Shown here: positions 41,136 to 49,385 of the stretch, piece by piece
How positions within the stretch are numbered: position 1 is the stretch's first letter
How the letters are laid out: every line of letters begins with the position of its first letter
Source of the DNA: Calidithermus chliarophilus DSM 9957
GTDB taxonomy: Bacteria > Deinococcota > Deinococci > Deinococcales > Thermaceae
DNA length: 64,000 nt
Direction: 5' to 3'
NCBI RefSeq assembly: GCF_000430045.1
Contig: NZ_KE387023.1
Span: 1,116,601-1,180,600, forward strand
Position numbers and translations under genes: made by a program
Notes under the pieces: model-generated
The model's input: only the letters and a program-made list of their open reading frames with translations
Database searches by the model: none
Told to the model about the DNA's origin: nothing

Positions 41136-42746
41136 TCAAACCCTATACCTCCACCGCATCACCCACTTCATCCCGTGCAGCACCCACGTCACGATGCGCC
41201 CGTACCAGCCGCGGGGCAGCCAGGCCGGGCCGGTGATGGGGATGAGGCGCTCGAGCGCCACCGTCTGTAGCTCGGTGAAGCGGTAGAGGCCCTCCTTGCC
41301 GTGGCGCCGGCCCAGGCCCGAGGCCTTGAAGCCGCCCATGGTGGCGTCCATCGAGATCCAGGCCGCGGCGTAGGCCTCGTTGACGTTGACGGTGCCGGCC
41401 TGGATGCGCGAGGCCACCGCGCGGCCTTTAGCGAGGTCGCGGGTCCACACGCTGGCGTTGAGGCCGTACTCGCTGGCGTTGATGCGCTCGAGGACCTCCT
41501 CGAGGTCGCCGTAGGGGTAGAGCGCGACCACCGGCCCGAAGGTCTCCTCGTTGTACACGCGCATCTCGGGGGTGACGCCCTCGAGCACCGTGGGCTCGAA
41601 GAACAGCGGCCCCAGGTCCGGGCGGGCCTTGCCCCCCGTGAGCACCTTCGCGCCCTTCGCCACCGCCTCCTGCACGTGGGCTTGCACCAGCTCGAACTGG
41701 CGGGCCACGGTGAGCGAGCCGATCTGGGTACGGTGGTCGAGGGTCGAGCCCAGCCGCAGGCGGCTCACCTTCTCCACGAAGCGCCGCTTGAAGGCCTCGT
41801 AGACCGACTCGTGCACGTAGATGCTCTCGATGGAGACGCACAGTTGCCCGGCGTTGGTGAAGCAGCCGTCCACCGCGCCCTTGACGGCGGCCTCGAGCGG
41901 GGCGTCCTCCAGCACCAGCATGGGGTTCTTGCCGCCGAGCTCGAGGTTGGCCCCGATCAGGCGCTCCCCGGCCTGCCGCGCCACGACGCGCCCGGTGCGG
42001 GTGCTGCCGGTGAGGGCGATGAAGTCCACCGCGCCCACCAGCGCCGAGCCCACCTCCGCCGCGCCCGTCACCACCTGCATCAGGCCCGGGGGCAGCCCGG
42101 CCTCTTCCATCAGGCTCAGCACCCACAGCGCGGTGAAGGAGGTCTGGGGGTCGGGCTTGAGCACCACCGCGTTACCGGCCATCAGCGCGGCCACGGGCTC
42201 GCTCACCGCCATGGTCAGGGGGTAGTTCCAGGGGCAGATCACCCCCACCACGCCCACCGGGTGGCGGTACTCCCAGGTCACGGTGAGGCCCGCGAAGGTC
42301 CCCCCGGCCCGGCGCGGGCGCAGCCACCCCGGGGCCCGCGTGGCGTAGTACTGGGCGTTGATGGCCGAGTCGAGCAGCTCCTCCTGGGCGTGGCGGCGGG
42401 CTTTGCCGGCCTCGAGCTGGGTCAGGTCGAGGCCCTGCTCTTGCCTGGCGAGCAGCAGGTCGTGGAAGCGCAGCAGCACGCGGGCGCGTTCCCTGGGGTC
42501 CACCTTGGCCCAGGCCGCCTGTGCTTCCCTGGCCCGCTGCACCGCTGCCGCCACGTCGGCGGGCGTGCAGATGGGCAACTCGGCCAGCACCTGCTGATCG
42601 AAGGGCGAGCGCACCGCCTCGAAGACCCCGCTCTGCGTGGGCACGCGCCGGGCCAGCCGCGCGAAGAACTCGGGGTTCAGACTGGCGCTGGGCCCCGAGC
42701 GGGGCGGATTAACGATGGGCAGGCGTCCGGTCTCGATCACGGGCAT
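41136..42746 (-). CDS. NAD(P)-dependent aldehyde dehydrogenase (succinate-semialdehyde type)
   Basis: 536 aa, longer than the usual 460-500 aa owing to about 40 extra residues at each end; the C-terminal extension (LPRGWYGRIVTWVLHGMKWVMRWRYRV region) is basic and amphipathic and may attach to the membrane. ALDH core: CPWNYPL near 171-177, TGSTRTG near 246-252, Glu269 in ELGGKNPM and catalytic Cys303 in NAGQLC. It oxidises an aldehyde to an acid; succinate-semialdehyde is typical of this branch. Lone gene between two heptad blocks. Confidence 0.88.
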   Translation of the reverse strand: MPVIETGRLPIVNPPRSGPSASLNPEFFARLARRVPTQSGVFEAVRSPFDQQVLAELPICTPADVAAAVQRAREAQAAWAKVDPRERARVLLRFHDLLLARQEQGLDLTQLEAGKARRHAQEELLDSAINAQYYATRAPGWLRPRRAGGTFAGLTVTWEYRHPVGVVGVICPWNYPLTMAVSEPVAALMAGNAVVLKPDPQTSFTALWVLSLMEEAGLPPGLMQVVTGAAEVGSALVGAVDFIALTGSTRTGRVVARQAGERLIGANLELGGKNPMLVLEDAPLEAAVKGAVDGCFTNAGQLCVSIESIYVHESVYEAFKRRFVEKVSRLRLGSTLDHRTQIGSLTVARQFELVQAHVQEAVAKGAKVLTGGKARPDLGPLFFEPTVLEGVTPEMRVYNEETFGPVVALYPYGDLEEVLERINASEYGLNASVWTRDLAKGRAVASRIQAGTVNVNEAYAAAWISMDATMGGFKASGLGRRHGKEGLYRFTELQTVALERLIPITGPAWLPRGWYGRIVTWVLHGMKWVMRWRYRV

Positions 42747-42837
42747 CTCCTGAAAAGGGTTCTGCCCTCATGGTGGGGTGAAATTTGGTCCGAGTCAAGC
42801 GAGTTGGGGGAAATGGCGTGGGGGACGGTGGGGGATG

Positions 42838-43108
42838 TCGGTGGCCGATAGGCGATAGCGGGTCGTACGTCCTACGTCGTACGCCGAACGCCGAACGCCG
42901 AACGCCAAACGCAAGACGCAAGACGCAAAACGCAAGACGCAAAACGCAAGACGCCAAACGCCAAACGCAAGACGCGGGGCGCCTTGTCACCCCCCTTAGC
43001 AAGGGGGGCTGGGGGGGATAAACCCTCCCCGTGCGCAGGGAGGGACAGGGAGGGGCCTACCACGAGCCACAAGCCTCCCGCTGACGGCTGACTGCTGACG
43101 GCTTCCCA
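42838..43108 (+). repeat. Heptanucleotide mosaic repeat with G-rich core
   Basis: GATAGGC units, GTACGTC stretch, a long run of CGCCGAA/CGCAAGA/CGCAAAA/CGCCAAA units, core with CCCCCCTTAGCAAGGGGGG, GAGCCAC units and GCTGACG/ACTGCTG units. Same order as the block at 39840. Confidence 0.85.
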
Positions 43109-43110
43109 CT

Positions 43111-43752
43111 CTACGGCAGGCTCACCGTCTTGCTCTGCACCGGCGTGCACAGGATGGGGCCGCAGACGCGGGCGCTCACCTCCACCGCGTAGGGCTCCTC
43201 CTTGGCGTTGATCAGGTCGTTGATGGCGGTGTCGATGGCCTTGTAGAGGCCGCTGGTGGTCTTGTCGATGCCGATGGCGGGGAGGGGGACGCCCAGGTAG
43301 TTGCCCAGGGCGGCGGGGGCCAGCGAGAGCACGACCTTGAAGGCGTTCTCGAGGATGCGCCCGGCCTGGCGGAAGAAGTTGCGGTCGGGGACGTAGACCG
43401 GGAAGGTGGCGGTGGCGGGGTTGCCTGAGGAGAGCGGGCTGTCGCCGGTGATGACCCGGGTGCGGTTCTCGTAGCGCGGCTGGAGGATGGTGCCCACCGG
43501 GGTGCGGTAGAAGAGGGTGACGGTGTACTCGGCGCGGGTGCCGTCGCGGGCGGCGGTGGGGTAAACCACCAGGGTGCAGACGTTGGCGCCGTACTCGAGC
43601 ACCGGCCCGGGGCGGTTGGACTCGCCCACGCAGGCCAAGTTGGTGCGGGGGGCGGCGGCGTAGGCGGTGAGGTACTCGGGGTCGGCGCTCGTGCGCGGGG
43701 CGCAGCCCAGCAGCAGCCCGCCCAGCAGGCCCAGGGTCAGCAGTCGCTTCAC
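43111..43752 (-). CDS. Lipoprotein of unknown function
   Basis: 213 aa. Signal peptide with lipobox LLLGC (Cys17). The mature part has Cys41 and Cys60 and, near the end, a C-x5-C pair (VCGPILCTPV), perhaps disulfides. A beta-rich core with EYTVTLFYRTPVG and an amphipathic helix GRILENAFKVVLSL near 131-144. No family recognised. Its stop lies against a heptad block, and MITE-like copy F lies 39 bases before its start. Confidence 0.75.
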   Translation of the reverse strand: MKRLLTLGLLGGLLLGCAPRTSADPEYLTAYAAAPRTNLACVGESNRPGPVLEYGANVCTLVVYPTAARDGTRAEYTVTLFYRTPVGTILQPRYENRTRVITGDSPLSSGNPATATFPVYVPDRNFFRQAGRILENAFKVVLSLAPAALGNYLGVPLPAIGIDKTTSGLYKAIDTAINDLINAKEEPYAVEVSARVCGPILCTPVQSKTVSLP

Positions 43753-43791
43753 GGAGTCATTATGCCTGTTCGCCCCTGAGCTTTGGGTTTG

Positions 43792-44004
43792 ATACCGGGT
43801 TCAAAAAGATAATCATCCGATCCGAAGAGCCTCGGAGGCTATCTTTTCGGACCCCAGAGCACACCCCTCCCTGGCGGTCGGCGAAGCAAGCGTATCCCTT
43901 CCAAGGGGCGCTACCGCCCTCCGCCACGCGGATAACTTCGGCCGGCCGCCCCGCCTTGGCGGGGCGGCGCCGCCGAACGGTGACGAACCGACCGAATCGG
44001 GTAT
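43792..44004 (-). repeat. MITE-like palindromic element, copy F (longest form, 213 bp)
   Basis: Begins ATACCGGGTTC and ends GAATCGGGTAT. The long-form segment is present and is followed by an extra hairpin (GCCGCCCCGCC TTGG GGCGGGGCGGC type) plus part of the first-hairpin arm (CGGTGACGAACCGACC). It seems to combine the short and long forms. It lies just upstream of the promoter of the SAM riboswitch. Confidence 0.88.
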
Positions 44005-44040
44005 GAGCCGTGGAGCGGGTGCAAATCCTGAGCTTTGTAC

Positions 44041-44069
44041 TTGACATTTTGAAGCGTTCTCCCTACACT
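44041..44069 (+). promoter_or_regulatory. Strong promoter of the SAM-riboswitch operon
   Basis: TTGACA (44041-44046), exact 17-base spacer, TACACT (44064-44069). The best sigma-70 promoter in the window. Transcription would begin near 44076, at a short hairpin, and run into the riboswitch. Confidence 0.85.
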
Positions 44070-44113
44070 CTGCCCAGCTACGCGTTAGCGTGGCTCAACC
44101 GACAACGCACTCG

Positions 44114-44253
44114 TTCTCTTATCCAGAGCAGCGGAGGGAATCGGCCCGATGAAGCTGCGGCAACCCGTAGGGGCGTTCAGCCGGCAAACTGAACCGTCTC
44201 TACGTAGGTGCCAATTCCGACCCGGTGTTGGGTGGCCGGGGGAGATGAGAGAA
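44114..44253 (+). ncRNA. SAM-I (S-box) riboswitch
   Basis: The conserved S-box order is present: TTCTCTTATCCAGAG, GGAGGGAATCGGCCCGATGAA, GCGGCAACCC, then GGTGCCAATTCC, and the closing GAGATGAGAGAA that pairs with the first strand to form P1. The S-box senses S-adenosylmethionine and turns the downstream genes off when it is plentiful. The purine run GAGAAGGGG at the end of P1 can pair with the left arm of the terminator at 44279, giving the usual antiterminator. Confidence 0.93.
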
Positions 44254-44278
44254 GGGGAGATCCACCGGCCTGCCAAGC

Positions 44279-44320
44279 CCCCCTTCCATGCTCCGAGAAC
44301 GAACGAGGGAAGGGGGTTTT
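44279..44320 (+). terminator. Terminator arm of the SAM riboswitch
   Basis: Stem CCCCCTTCC (44279-44287) with GGAAGGGGG (44308-44316) followed by TTTT and CCCTTTCCC. It stands between the S-box and the first gene, so in the SAM-bound state transcription should end here. Confidence 0.85.
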
Positions 44321-44362
44321 CCCTTTCCCGCGCGGCCTTCGGTTCGGTAAAGGAGGCGGAAA

Positions 44363-45406
44363 GTGGAAGAGCTGAACCTCGAGCACGACTATTGCTGCCC
44401 CGGCTGCGACACCCAGCCGCAGGGCGCGGACTTGGGACGCCGCACCGTGATCGGCGGGATCGCGGCCCTGGCGGCCAGCAGCCTGGGGATCGCCCAGGCC
44501 AAGAAGGTAAAGATCGGCACCTGCGGCCAGTTCCTCTGCCTGGTGCCCTACGAGGTCGCCAAGCGCCGGGGCTACTTCCAGGAGCAGGGCCTCGACGTGG
44601 AGATCATCTGGGCCAAGGGCGGCACCCAGGCCTTGCAGTTCATGATCGGCGGGGCGGTGGACTACTCGGCCACCAGCCTCGACGCGGTGCTGCAGGCCCG
44701 CCAGCGCGGGGCCAAGGTGGTGCAGGTGGCCTCCTCGGGCCGGCTGCCGCTGTTCGCGCTGGCGACCGCGCCCAAGACCGCCGGGGCCATCCAGGCCGTC
44801 AAGGACCTGGCCGGGCGCACGGTGGCGGTCTCGGGGCTGGGCAACGCCGACCACCTGATGCTGCAGTACCTGCTCAAGCGGGCGGGCGTGGACCCCAAGG
44901 GCGTGCAGTACGCCACCATCGGCACCAACCTCTTCGAGGCCCTCAAGCAGGGGCAGGTCGAGGCGGGCATGGTGCAGGAGCCCGCGCTCAGCCTGCTCAA
45001 GGAGGCCGGGGGGCGCGAGCTCGTCAACCTGATGGACTTCAACCAGGCTAAGGCCTTCATGGGCGGCCCCTACGCCTTCATGGGCCTCAACATCCGCTCC
45101 GAGGAGCGCGACGCCCGTGCGGGGGAGATCCGGCGCATCGCCAAGGCCATCGAGAAGGGTATCCAGTTCGTGCAGACCGCCAGGGCCAACGTGATCGTGG
45201 ACTCGCTGCCCAAGGAGCTCATCGTCGGCGGGGACCGCAAGCAGCTCGAGGCCATCATCGACCGCTACCGCCGCTCGCTCTACCAGTCCAGCCTCAAGCT
45301 CGACCGCGACGCCGCCGAGCGCACCGTGGACATCCAGCAGGCCGCCGGGGTGCTGCCCGCGGGGTTCAAGGTGGACGAGGCGCTGGACTTCGGGATTCTG
45401 GGATAG
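44363..45406 (+). CDS. ABC transporter substrate-binding protein (SsuA/NrtA/TauA-like) with Cys-rich leader
   Basis: 347 aa. GTG start after AAGGAGG. An N-terminal region of 25 residues with a CCPGC cluster (Cys11, Cys12, Cys15) precedes a twin-arginine signal (GRRTVIGGIAALAASSLG, cut near residue 46). The mature domain is NMT1/SsuA-like: GYFQEQGLDVEIIWAKGGTQALQFMIGG near 72-99. It would bind a sulfonate or similar sulfur compound. S-box control supports sulfur or methionine supply. It is the first gene of a three-gene importer. The metal-binding-like leader before a Tat signal is unusual; a folding check before export is possible. Confidence 0.88.
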   Translation: MEELNLEHDYCCPGCDTQPQGADLGRRTVIGGIAALAASSLGIAQAKKVKIGTCGQFLCLVPYEVAKRRGYFQEQGLDVEIIWAKGGTQALQFMIGGAVDYSATSLDAVLQARQRGAKVVQVASSGRLPLFALATAPKTAGAIQAVKDLAGRTVAVSGLGNADHLMLQYLLKRAGVDPKGVQYATIGTNLFEALKQGQVEAGMVQEPALSLLKEAGGRELVNLMDFNQAKAFMGGPYAFMGLNIRSEERDARAGEIRRIAKAIEKGIQFVQTARANVIVDSLPKELIVGGDRKQLEAIIDRYRRSLYQSSLKLDRDAAERTVDIQQAAGVLPAGFKVDEALDFGILG

Positions 45407-45408
45407 AC

Positions 45409-46146
45409 ATGTTGCACATCGAACACCTGAGCTTAGGCTACGGCCCCACGCCGGTGCTGCACGACCTGAGCCTGAGCCTGCGCCCCGGCGAGTTCGCCAG
45501 CCTGGTGGGGCCCTCGGGCTCGGGCAAGAGCAGCCTGCTGCGGGCCATCACCGGGCTGCTGCAGCCCCAGACCGGCAGGCTCGAGCTGGGCTGGAAGCCC
45601 GAGGAGGTGGGCTTCTTGTTCCAGGACGACGCCCTGCTCCCCTGGCGCACCGCGCGGCAGAACGTGGCGCTGGGCCTGAAGATCCGCGGGGTCGAGGCCA
45701 AGGAGGCCGAGCGCCAGGCCGAGGGCTGGCTCGAGCGGCTGGGCCTGAGCGGGCTGGGCGCGCGCTACCCCCACCAGCTCTCGGGCGGGCAGCGCAAGCG
45801 GGTGGCCTTGGCCCAGGTGCTCGCCCTGCACCCCCGCCTGCTGCTGATGGACGAGCCCTTCGCCTCGCTCGACGCCATCCTGCGGGCCCAGATCACCGAG
45901 GACCTGCTGGAGTGGGTGGAGCGCGAGGGCATCAGCGTGCTGCTGGTGACGCACGACCTCGAGGAGGCCCTGGCCCTCTCCGACCGGGTCTACATCCTCT
46001 CGGGCGGCCCCAAGGCCCGCATCCTGCGCGAGTTCGCCGTGCCCTTTGAACGGCCCCGCGACCCGCTGGTGGTGCGGGCCGACCCCCGATTCGGGCCGCT
46101 GCTGCGCGAGCTGTGGCAGACCCTGGAGGTGGCGGTATGGTCGTGA
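45409..46146 (+). CDS. ABC transporter ATP-binding protein (SsuB/TauB-like)
   Basis: 245 aa. Walker A GPSGSGKSS at 34-42, signature LSGGQRKR near 124-131, Walker B LLLMDEPFASLD near 143-154 and the switch His in LVTHDLEEA near 182-190. Energises uptake through the permease that follows. 2 bases after the substrate-binding gene, and overlapping the permease gene by 10 bases. Under the S-box riboswitch. Confidence 0.94.
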   Translation: MLHIEHLSLGYGPTPVLHDLSLSLRPGEFASLVGPSGSGKSSLLRAITGLLQPQTGRLELGWKPEEVGFLFQDDALLPWRTARQNVALGLKIRGVEAKEAERQAEGWLERLGLSGLGARYPHQLSGGQRKRVALAQVLALHPRLLLMDEPFASLDAILRAQITEDLLEWVEREGISVLLVTHDLEEALALSDRVYILSGGPKARILREFAVPFERPRDPLVVRADPRFGPLLRELWQTLEVAVWS

Positions 46147-46931
46147 GGAAGGAGGCCACGCCCCCCAACCCCACCCCCTCGCGCAAGCGCTCCTGGCTGC
46201 GCCCGCTGGCCCTGCTGGTGGTGCTGCTGGGCTGGGAGGCCCTGGCCGCGCTGGGCCTGCTCAACCCGCTCTACGCCTCCTCGCCCAGCCAGATCGGGCG
46301 GGCGCTGGTCGAGCTCTTCGCCACCGGCCAGATCTGGCCGCACCTCGAGGCCACCTTCGGCGCGGCGCTGTGGGGCCTGGGCCTGGGCGTGCTGATCGGC
46401 GGCAGCCTGGGCCTTCTGGCCGCGCTCGTCCCCTGGGTGGGGGAGATCCTCGAGCCCTTCATGCTGCTTCTCAACGCCATCCCCCGCATCATCCTGGCCC
46501 CCTTGCTGGTGATCTGGTTCGGCATCGGCCTGGCCTCCAAGGTGGCGCTGAGCCTGCTGTTGGTGGCGGTGCTGATCTTCTTCGCCGTCTACACCGGCAT
46601 CCGCGAGGTGGACCCCCGGCTCGTCGAGCGCATCCGCACCCTGGGCGGGGGGCGGCGGGTGCTCTTGCGCGAGGTGTACCTGCCCTCGGTCACGAGCTGG
46701 GTGCTCTCGCAGCTCAAGGTGGCGGTGGGCTTCGCCTTCACCGGCGCGGTGGTGGGCGAGTTCGTGGCGAGCTCGAGGGGCCTGGGCTACTTGCTCAACT
46801 TCGCCCAGCAGAACTTCAACGCCTCGCTCTCGCTGGCCCTGATCAGCCTGATCGTGGCCTTCGTGCTGCTGTTGTTCGCCGCCTTCGGAGCGCTCGAGCG
46901 GCGCCTGCTGGCGTGGCGCTCGAATCGCTGA
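46137..46931 (+). CDS. ABC transporter permease (SsuC/TauC-like)
   Basis: 264 aa from the ATG at 46137 (GGAGGT 6 bases upstream); a GTG eight codons earlier is less likely. About six membrane helices in a BPD_transp_1 domain, with the ATPase-coupling loop VERIRTLGGGRRVLLREVYLPS near 166-187. It forms the import channel for the sulfur compound. Last gene of the S-box operon; a bidirectional terminator follows. Confidence 0.93.
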   Translation: MVVRKEATPPNPTPSRKRSWLRPLALLVVLLGWEALAALGLLNPLYASSPSQIGRALVELFATGQIWPHLEATFGAALWGLGLGVLIGGSLGLLAALVPWVGEILEPFMLLLNAIPRIILAPLLVIWFGIGLASKVALSLLLVAVLIFFAVYTGIREVDPRLVERIRTLGGGRRVLLREVYLPSVTSWVLSQLKVAVGFAFTGAVVGEFVASSRGLGYLLNFAQQNFNASLSLALISLIVAFVLLLFAAFGALERRLLAWRSNR

Positions 46932-47010
46932 TCCGACTTCTTGCAGAAGTCGCCGATAGCGACGCCAGGCACGTTAGCTCGAGGCGGCTCGCGGGTACTC
47001 GTGCAACCGG

Positions 47011-47047
47011 GAAGAAGGGAGCCTCGAGGCTCCCTTCTTCGCTTTTG
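47011..47047. terminator. Bidirectional terminator
   Basis: Perfect 30-base palindrome (GAAGAAGGGAGCC, TCGA centre, GGCTCCCTTCTTC), then GCTTTT on the right. It lies between the convergent importer operon and the large lipoprotein gene and could serve both, because the A-rich flank gives U's on the other strand. Confidence 0.85.
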
Positions 47048-47069
47048 GCGCGATTGCGCTCCGATGCGG

Positions 47070-48374
47070 CTAGGGCACGGTGAAATTGCCTTGCAGAAGG
47101 GCCCACTTGACGTCTGTGCCGTCCAGGCGGGGAGGGTACAGCGGGTGGAGGAGCCCGGTACGGTAACCCAGGCTCGCGGTGCTCGAGTTCAGGAGGGTGC
47201 CTACGCTCTGGTTACTCAGGAAAGCCCCCAGAAGGTAACTGGCCTGCTCTCCGGAGAGGGGTTTGGCGCCGCCGAAGCCGGGGAGGGAGGTCAGGTCGGG
47301 CAGGGTATACGAGGTGGTAGAGCCGATCCAGCCCTTGCTCACGAAGGTCTGCCAGATAGCTCCAGTTCCTCCGGGGAAGCCCGGCAGCCCCTCCCAGAGG
47401 TACAGCACCGCGTAACCGCGGAAGTCGGGATCGCTGACTAGGTGACTGATGGGGAAGGTAGGCAGCTTGGCCAGGGTCACCGTGGTACCCGTGGGTATGG
47501 GCGCGGGCAGCGTAATGCTCTCGGTTGCGGGATTGGCACGTACCTTGATGTGGGCTATCTCCCTGCCGCCGGATCCTCTGGCGATGGCGTAGATCCAGTG
47601 CAGGTCGCCGGGGATGGTGCTTGGCACCTTGTTGTAGCTGCCGGAGGTTCCCGAAGTGCTGTTGAGAAGGGCTGTATAGACTCCTGAGCTGCTCAGGAAG
47701 TAGCTGCCGAAGTTGACGCTGAAGCCGGCGGGCAAGCTGGCGGAGAAGTCGGAAACGACGCCGGTAGCGGGCACGTCTGCTGCGGTAAAGTTGATGTCCG
47801 CGACGATGGGAGCTGTGACGTTCAGGCCGCGGAGAACCTTGACCCCCACGTAGTTGCCGCCGATGTCTTGCGCGACGGCCACCAGTTCCCGGTTGCTACC
47901 CACGGCGCTGCTGATTTCGTAAGGCCCGGTAGCGCCGGAGAAGAATTTCAGGTCCGTGTCGGAGTACACAGTCAGGGAAGTGCCGCCCACCGCGCTGAGG
48001 TTGTAGTTGCCGGAAACCTTGGCCGCCGAGCCACTGAAGGCCAGGGGGCAGAACACCTTGAGGGCGGTGGCCTCGGTGGTGGTGGCCTGGTAGGTCGTGG
48101 CCTTCATGCTCGAGGCCTGCACGCCCGTGGGGCAGTTCACGGTAAACCCGTAGCGGGTCTCCCCGGAGGGCACCGTGAACGTGTACTGCCCGATGCCGCT
48201 GGGTGCTAGCGCCTGCCAGGCCCCGGAGCCCGTCTGGTAGACGGCGGCCTGGCCGGTGACCGGATTGCCCTGGGAATCGACTACGTTCACCGTCACCTTT
48301 GTCCCGCTAGGGGCGGGTGTGCAGGCAGCCAGAGCCATCAAACCCGTCAACAAAAGCACACGCCAAACTTGCAT
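47070..48374 (-). CDS. Large lipoprotein of unknown function
   Basis: 434 aa from the ATG at 48374, chosen because AAAGGAG lies about 13 bases upstream and a signal peptide begins there. Lipobox LAAC (Cys18). The mature part opens with a Big/carboxypeptidase-regulatory-like segment (TKVTVNVVDSQGNPVTG) and continues Ser/Thr/Gly-rich with beta strands, as in surface proteins. Three or four Cys. No catalytic motif. The 248 bases upstream (48375-48622) hold no gene that I can support; there are small hairpins but no sure regulator. Confidence 0.75.
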   Translation of the reverse strand: MQVWRVLLLTGLMALAACTPAPSGTKVTVNVVDSQGNPVTGQAAVYQTGSGAWQALAPSGIGQYTFTVPSGETRYGFTVNCPTGVQASSMKATTYQATTTEATALKVFCPLAFSGSAAKVSGNYNLSAVGGTSLTVYSDTDLKFFSGATGPYEISSAVGSNRELVAVAQDIGGNYVGVKVLRGLNVTAPIVADINFTAADVPATGVVSDFSASLPAGFSVNFGSYFLSSSGVYTALLNSTSGTSGSYNKVPSTIPGDLHWIYAIARGSGGREIAHIKVRANPATESITLPAPIPTGTTVTLAKLPTFPISHLVSDPDFRGYAVLYLWEGLPGFPGGTGAIWQTFVSKGWIGSTTSYTLPDLTSLPGFGGAKPLSGEQASYLLGAFLSNQSVGTLLNSSTASLGYRTGLLHPLYPPRLDGTDVKWALLQGNFTVP

Positions 48375-48622
48375 TTCTTCATACTCTCCTTTCTGTCCTT
48401 CACGTACTTTTGGGGCGATAGTGGGCAGGGAAGCCTGTGTCCTGCTGTGGTGACCCAGGCGCTTTGCCCATGCGTTCATTGTGGGGTATCACCGTTACGC
48501 CGGTGTTACCCCGTCCTTCACCCTCCCTGATCCGCCAGGAGACGATTTGTGCCGAGTGGAACGCTATTCCGTACCCACCCTGCTGCTTCAGAAATGTAAA
48601 CGAAGCTCCATTTGGAGCTGCG

Positions 48623-49057
48623 CTATCCTGCCCGTATTACCAGCACCGGCACCGGGCTGCGGTGCAGCACGCCCGAGGTCACCGAGCCCAGCAGCAGCCG
48701 GTCAAGGCCGCCGCGCCCGTGCGAGCCCATCACGATGAGGTCGTGGCCCTTGGCCGCCTCGAGGATCTGCTGCACCGGGCGGCCCTCCTCGAGCCGGGTC
48801 TGGGCCTCGACCCCTTCCTCGCGGGCGATCTGCGCGGCGCGCTCGAGGGCCTTCTCCCCAGCGGCCTTAGCCTCGCGCGACCAGTCCTCGTAGTAGGGGA
48901 CGGTCTGGGTGCCCACGAAGGGCATGAAGGCGATGGGCTCGTTGACATAGAGGATGCTCACCGTGGCCCCCAGGCGCTTGGCGAGCTGGCAGCCCTCCCG
49001 GACGGCCTTCTCGCTGGGTTCGCTGCTGTCGGTGGGAATCAGGATGCGCTGATACAT
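48623..49057 (-). CDS. Universal stress protein (UspA family)
   Basis: 144 aa, one Usp domain. N-terminal MYQRILIPTDSSEPSEKA and the ATP-binding loop MGSHGRGGLDRLLLGSVTSGVLHRSPVPVL at about 110-139 (G-x2-G-x9-G-S/T type). Binds ATP and protects cells under stress by unknown ways. Lone gene with MITE-like copy G directly upstream of its start (17 bases), so its promoter must lie within or beyond that element. Confidence 0.93.
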   Translation of the reverse strand: MYQRILIPTDSSEPSEKAVREGCQLAKRLGATVSILYVNEPIAFMPFVGTQTVPYYEDWSREAKAAGEKALERAAQIAREEGVEAQTRLEEGRPVQQILEAAKGHDLIVMGSHGRGGLDRLLLGSVTSGVLHRSPVPVLVIRAG

Positions 49058-49073
49058 GGTTTTAGTATGCCTT

Positions 49074-49235
49074 ATACCCGATTCGAAAAGATCATCTCAA
49101 AAGTCAGAGGCTATCTTTTCGGACCCTAGAGCACACCCCTCCCTGACGGTCGGCGAAGCAAGCGTATCCCTCCCGAGGGGCAGCACCGCCCTCCGCCACG
49201 CGGATAACTTCGGCCGGGCTGACCGAATCGGGTAT
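49074..49235 (-). repeat. MITE-like palindromic element, copy G (long form, 162 bp)
   Basis: Begins ATACCCGATTC and ends GAATCGGGTAT. The AAAAAGATAG hairpin is degenerate, but the long-form segment (GAAGCAAGCG ... CCACGCGGATAACTTC) closely matches copies D and F. It lies between two divergent genes. The 111 bases after it hold only the promoter at 49347. Confidence 0.9.
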
Positions 49236-49346
49236 TAGCCGGGGCGATTCGCTCGAGGGGGCCCACTCCCGGCCAAGGGTTGCCGCATTTGGCCTCGAGC
49301 ACGGGACTCTGGCGACGAGAAGCGTGCAGGACGGCACAAAGTTCGC

Positions 49347-49375
49347 TTGAGAATAGTAGCATTTGACTGTACAAT
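49347..49375 (+). promoter_or_regulatory. Promoter of the 49386 gene
   Basis: TTGAGA (49347-49352), 17 bases, TACAAT (49370-49375). The -10 box overlaps the first in-frame ATG (49374), so that codon cannot be the start; the next ATG (49386) lies 10 bases downstream, giving a leader of only a few bases. Confidence 0.7.
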
Positions 49376-49385
49376 GGCGCTCGAG

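Noticed and set aside
48375-48520. Possible c-di-GMP (GEMM) riboswitch before the large lipoprotein (minus strand GGGCAAAGC ... GGGTCACC)
   Set aside because: A few bases resemble GEMM, but the conserved stems and the tetraloop-receptor parts are missing.
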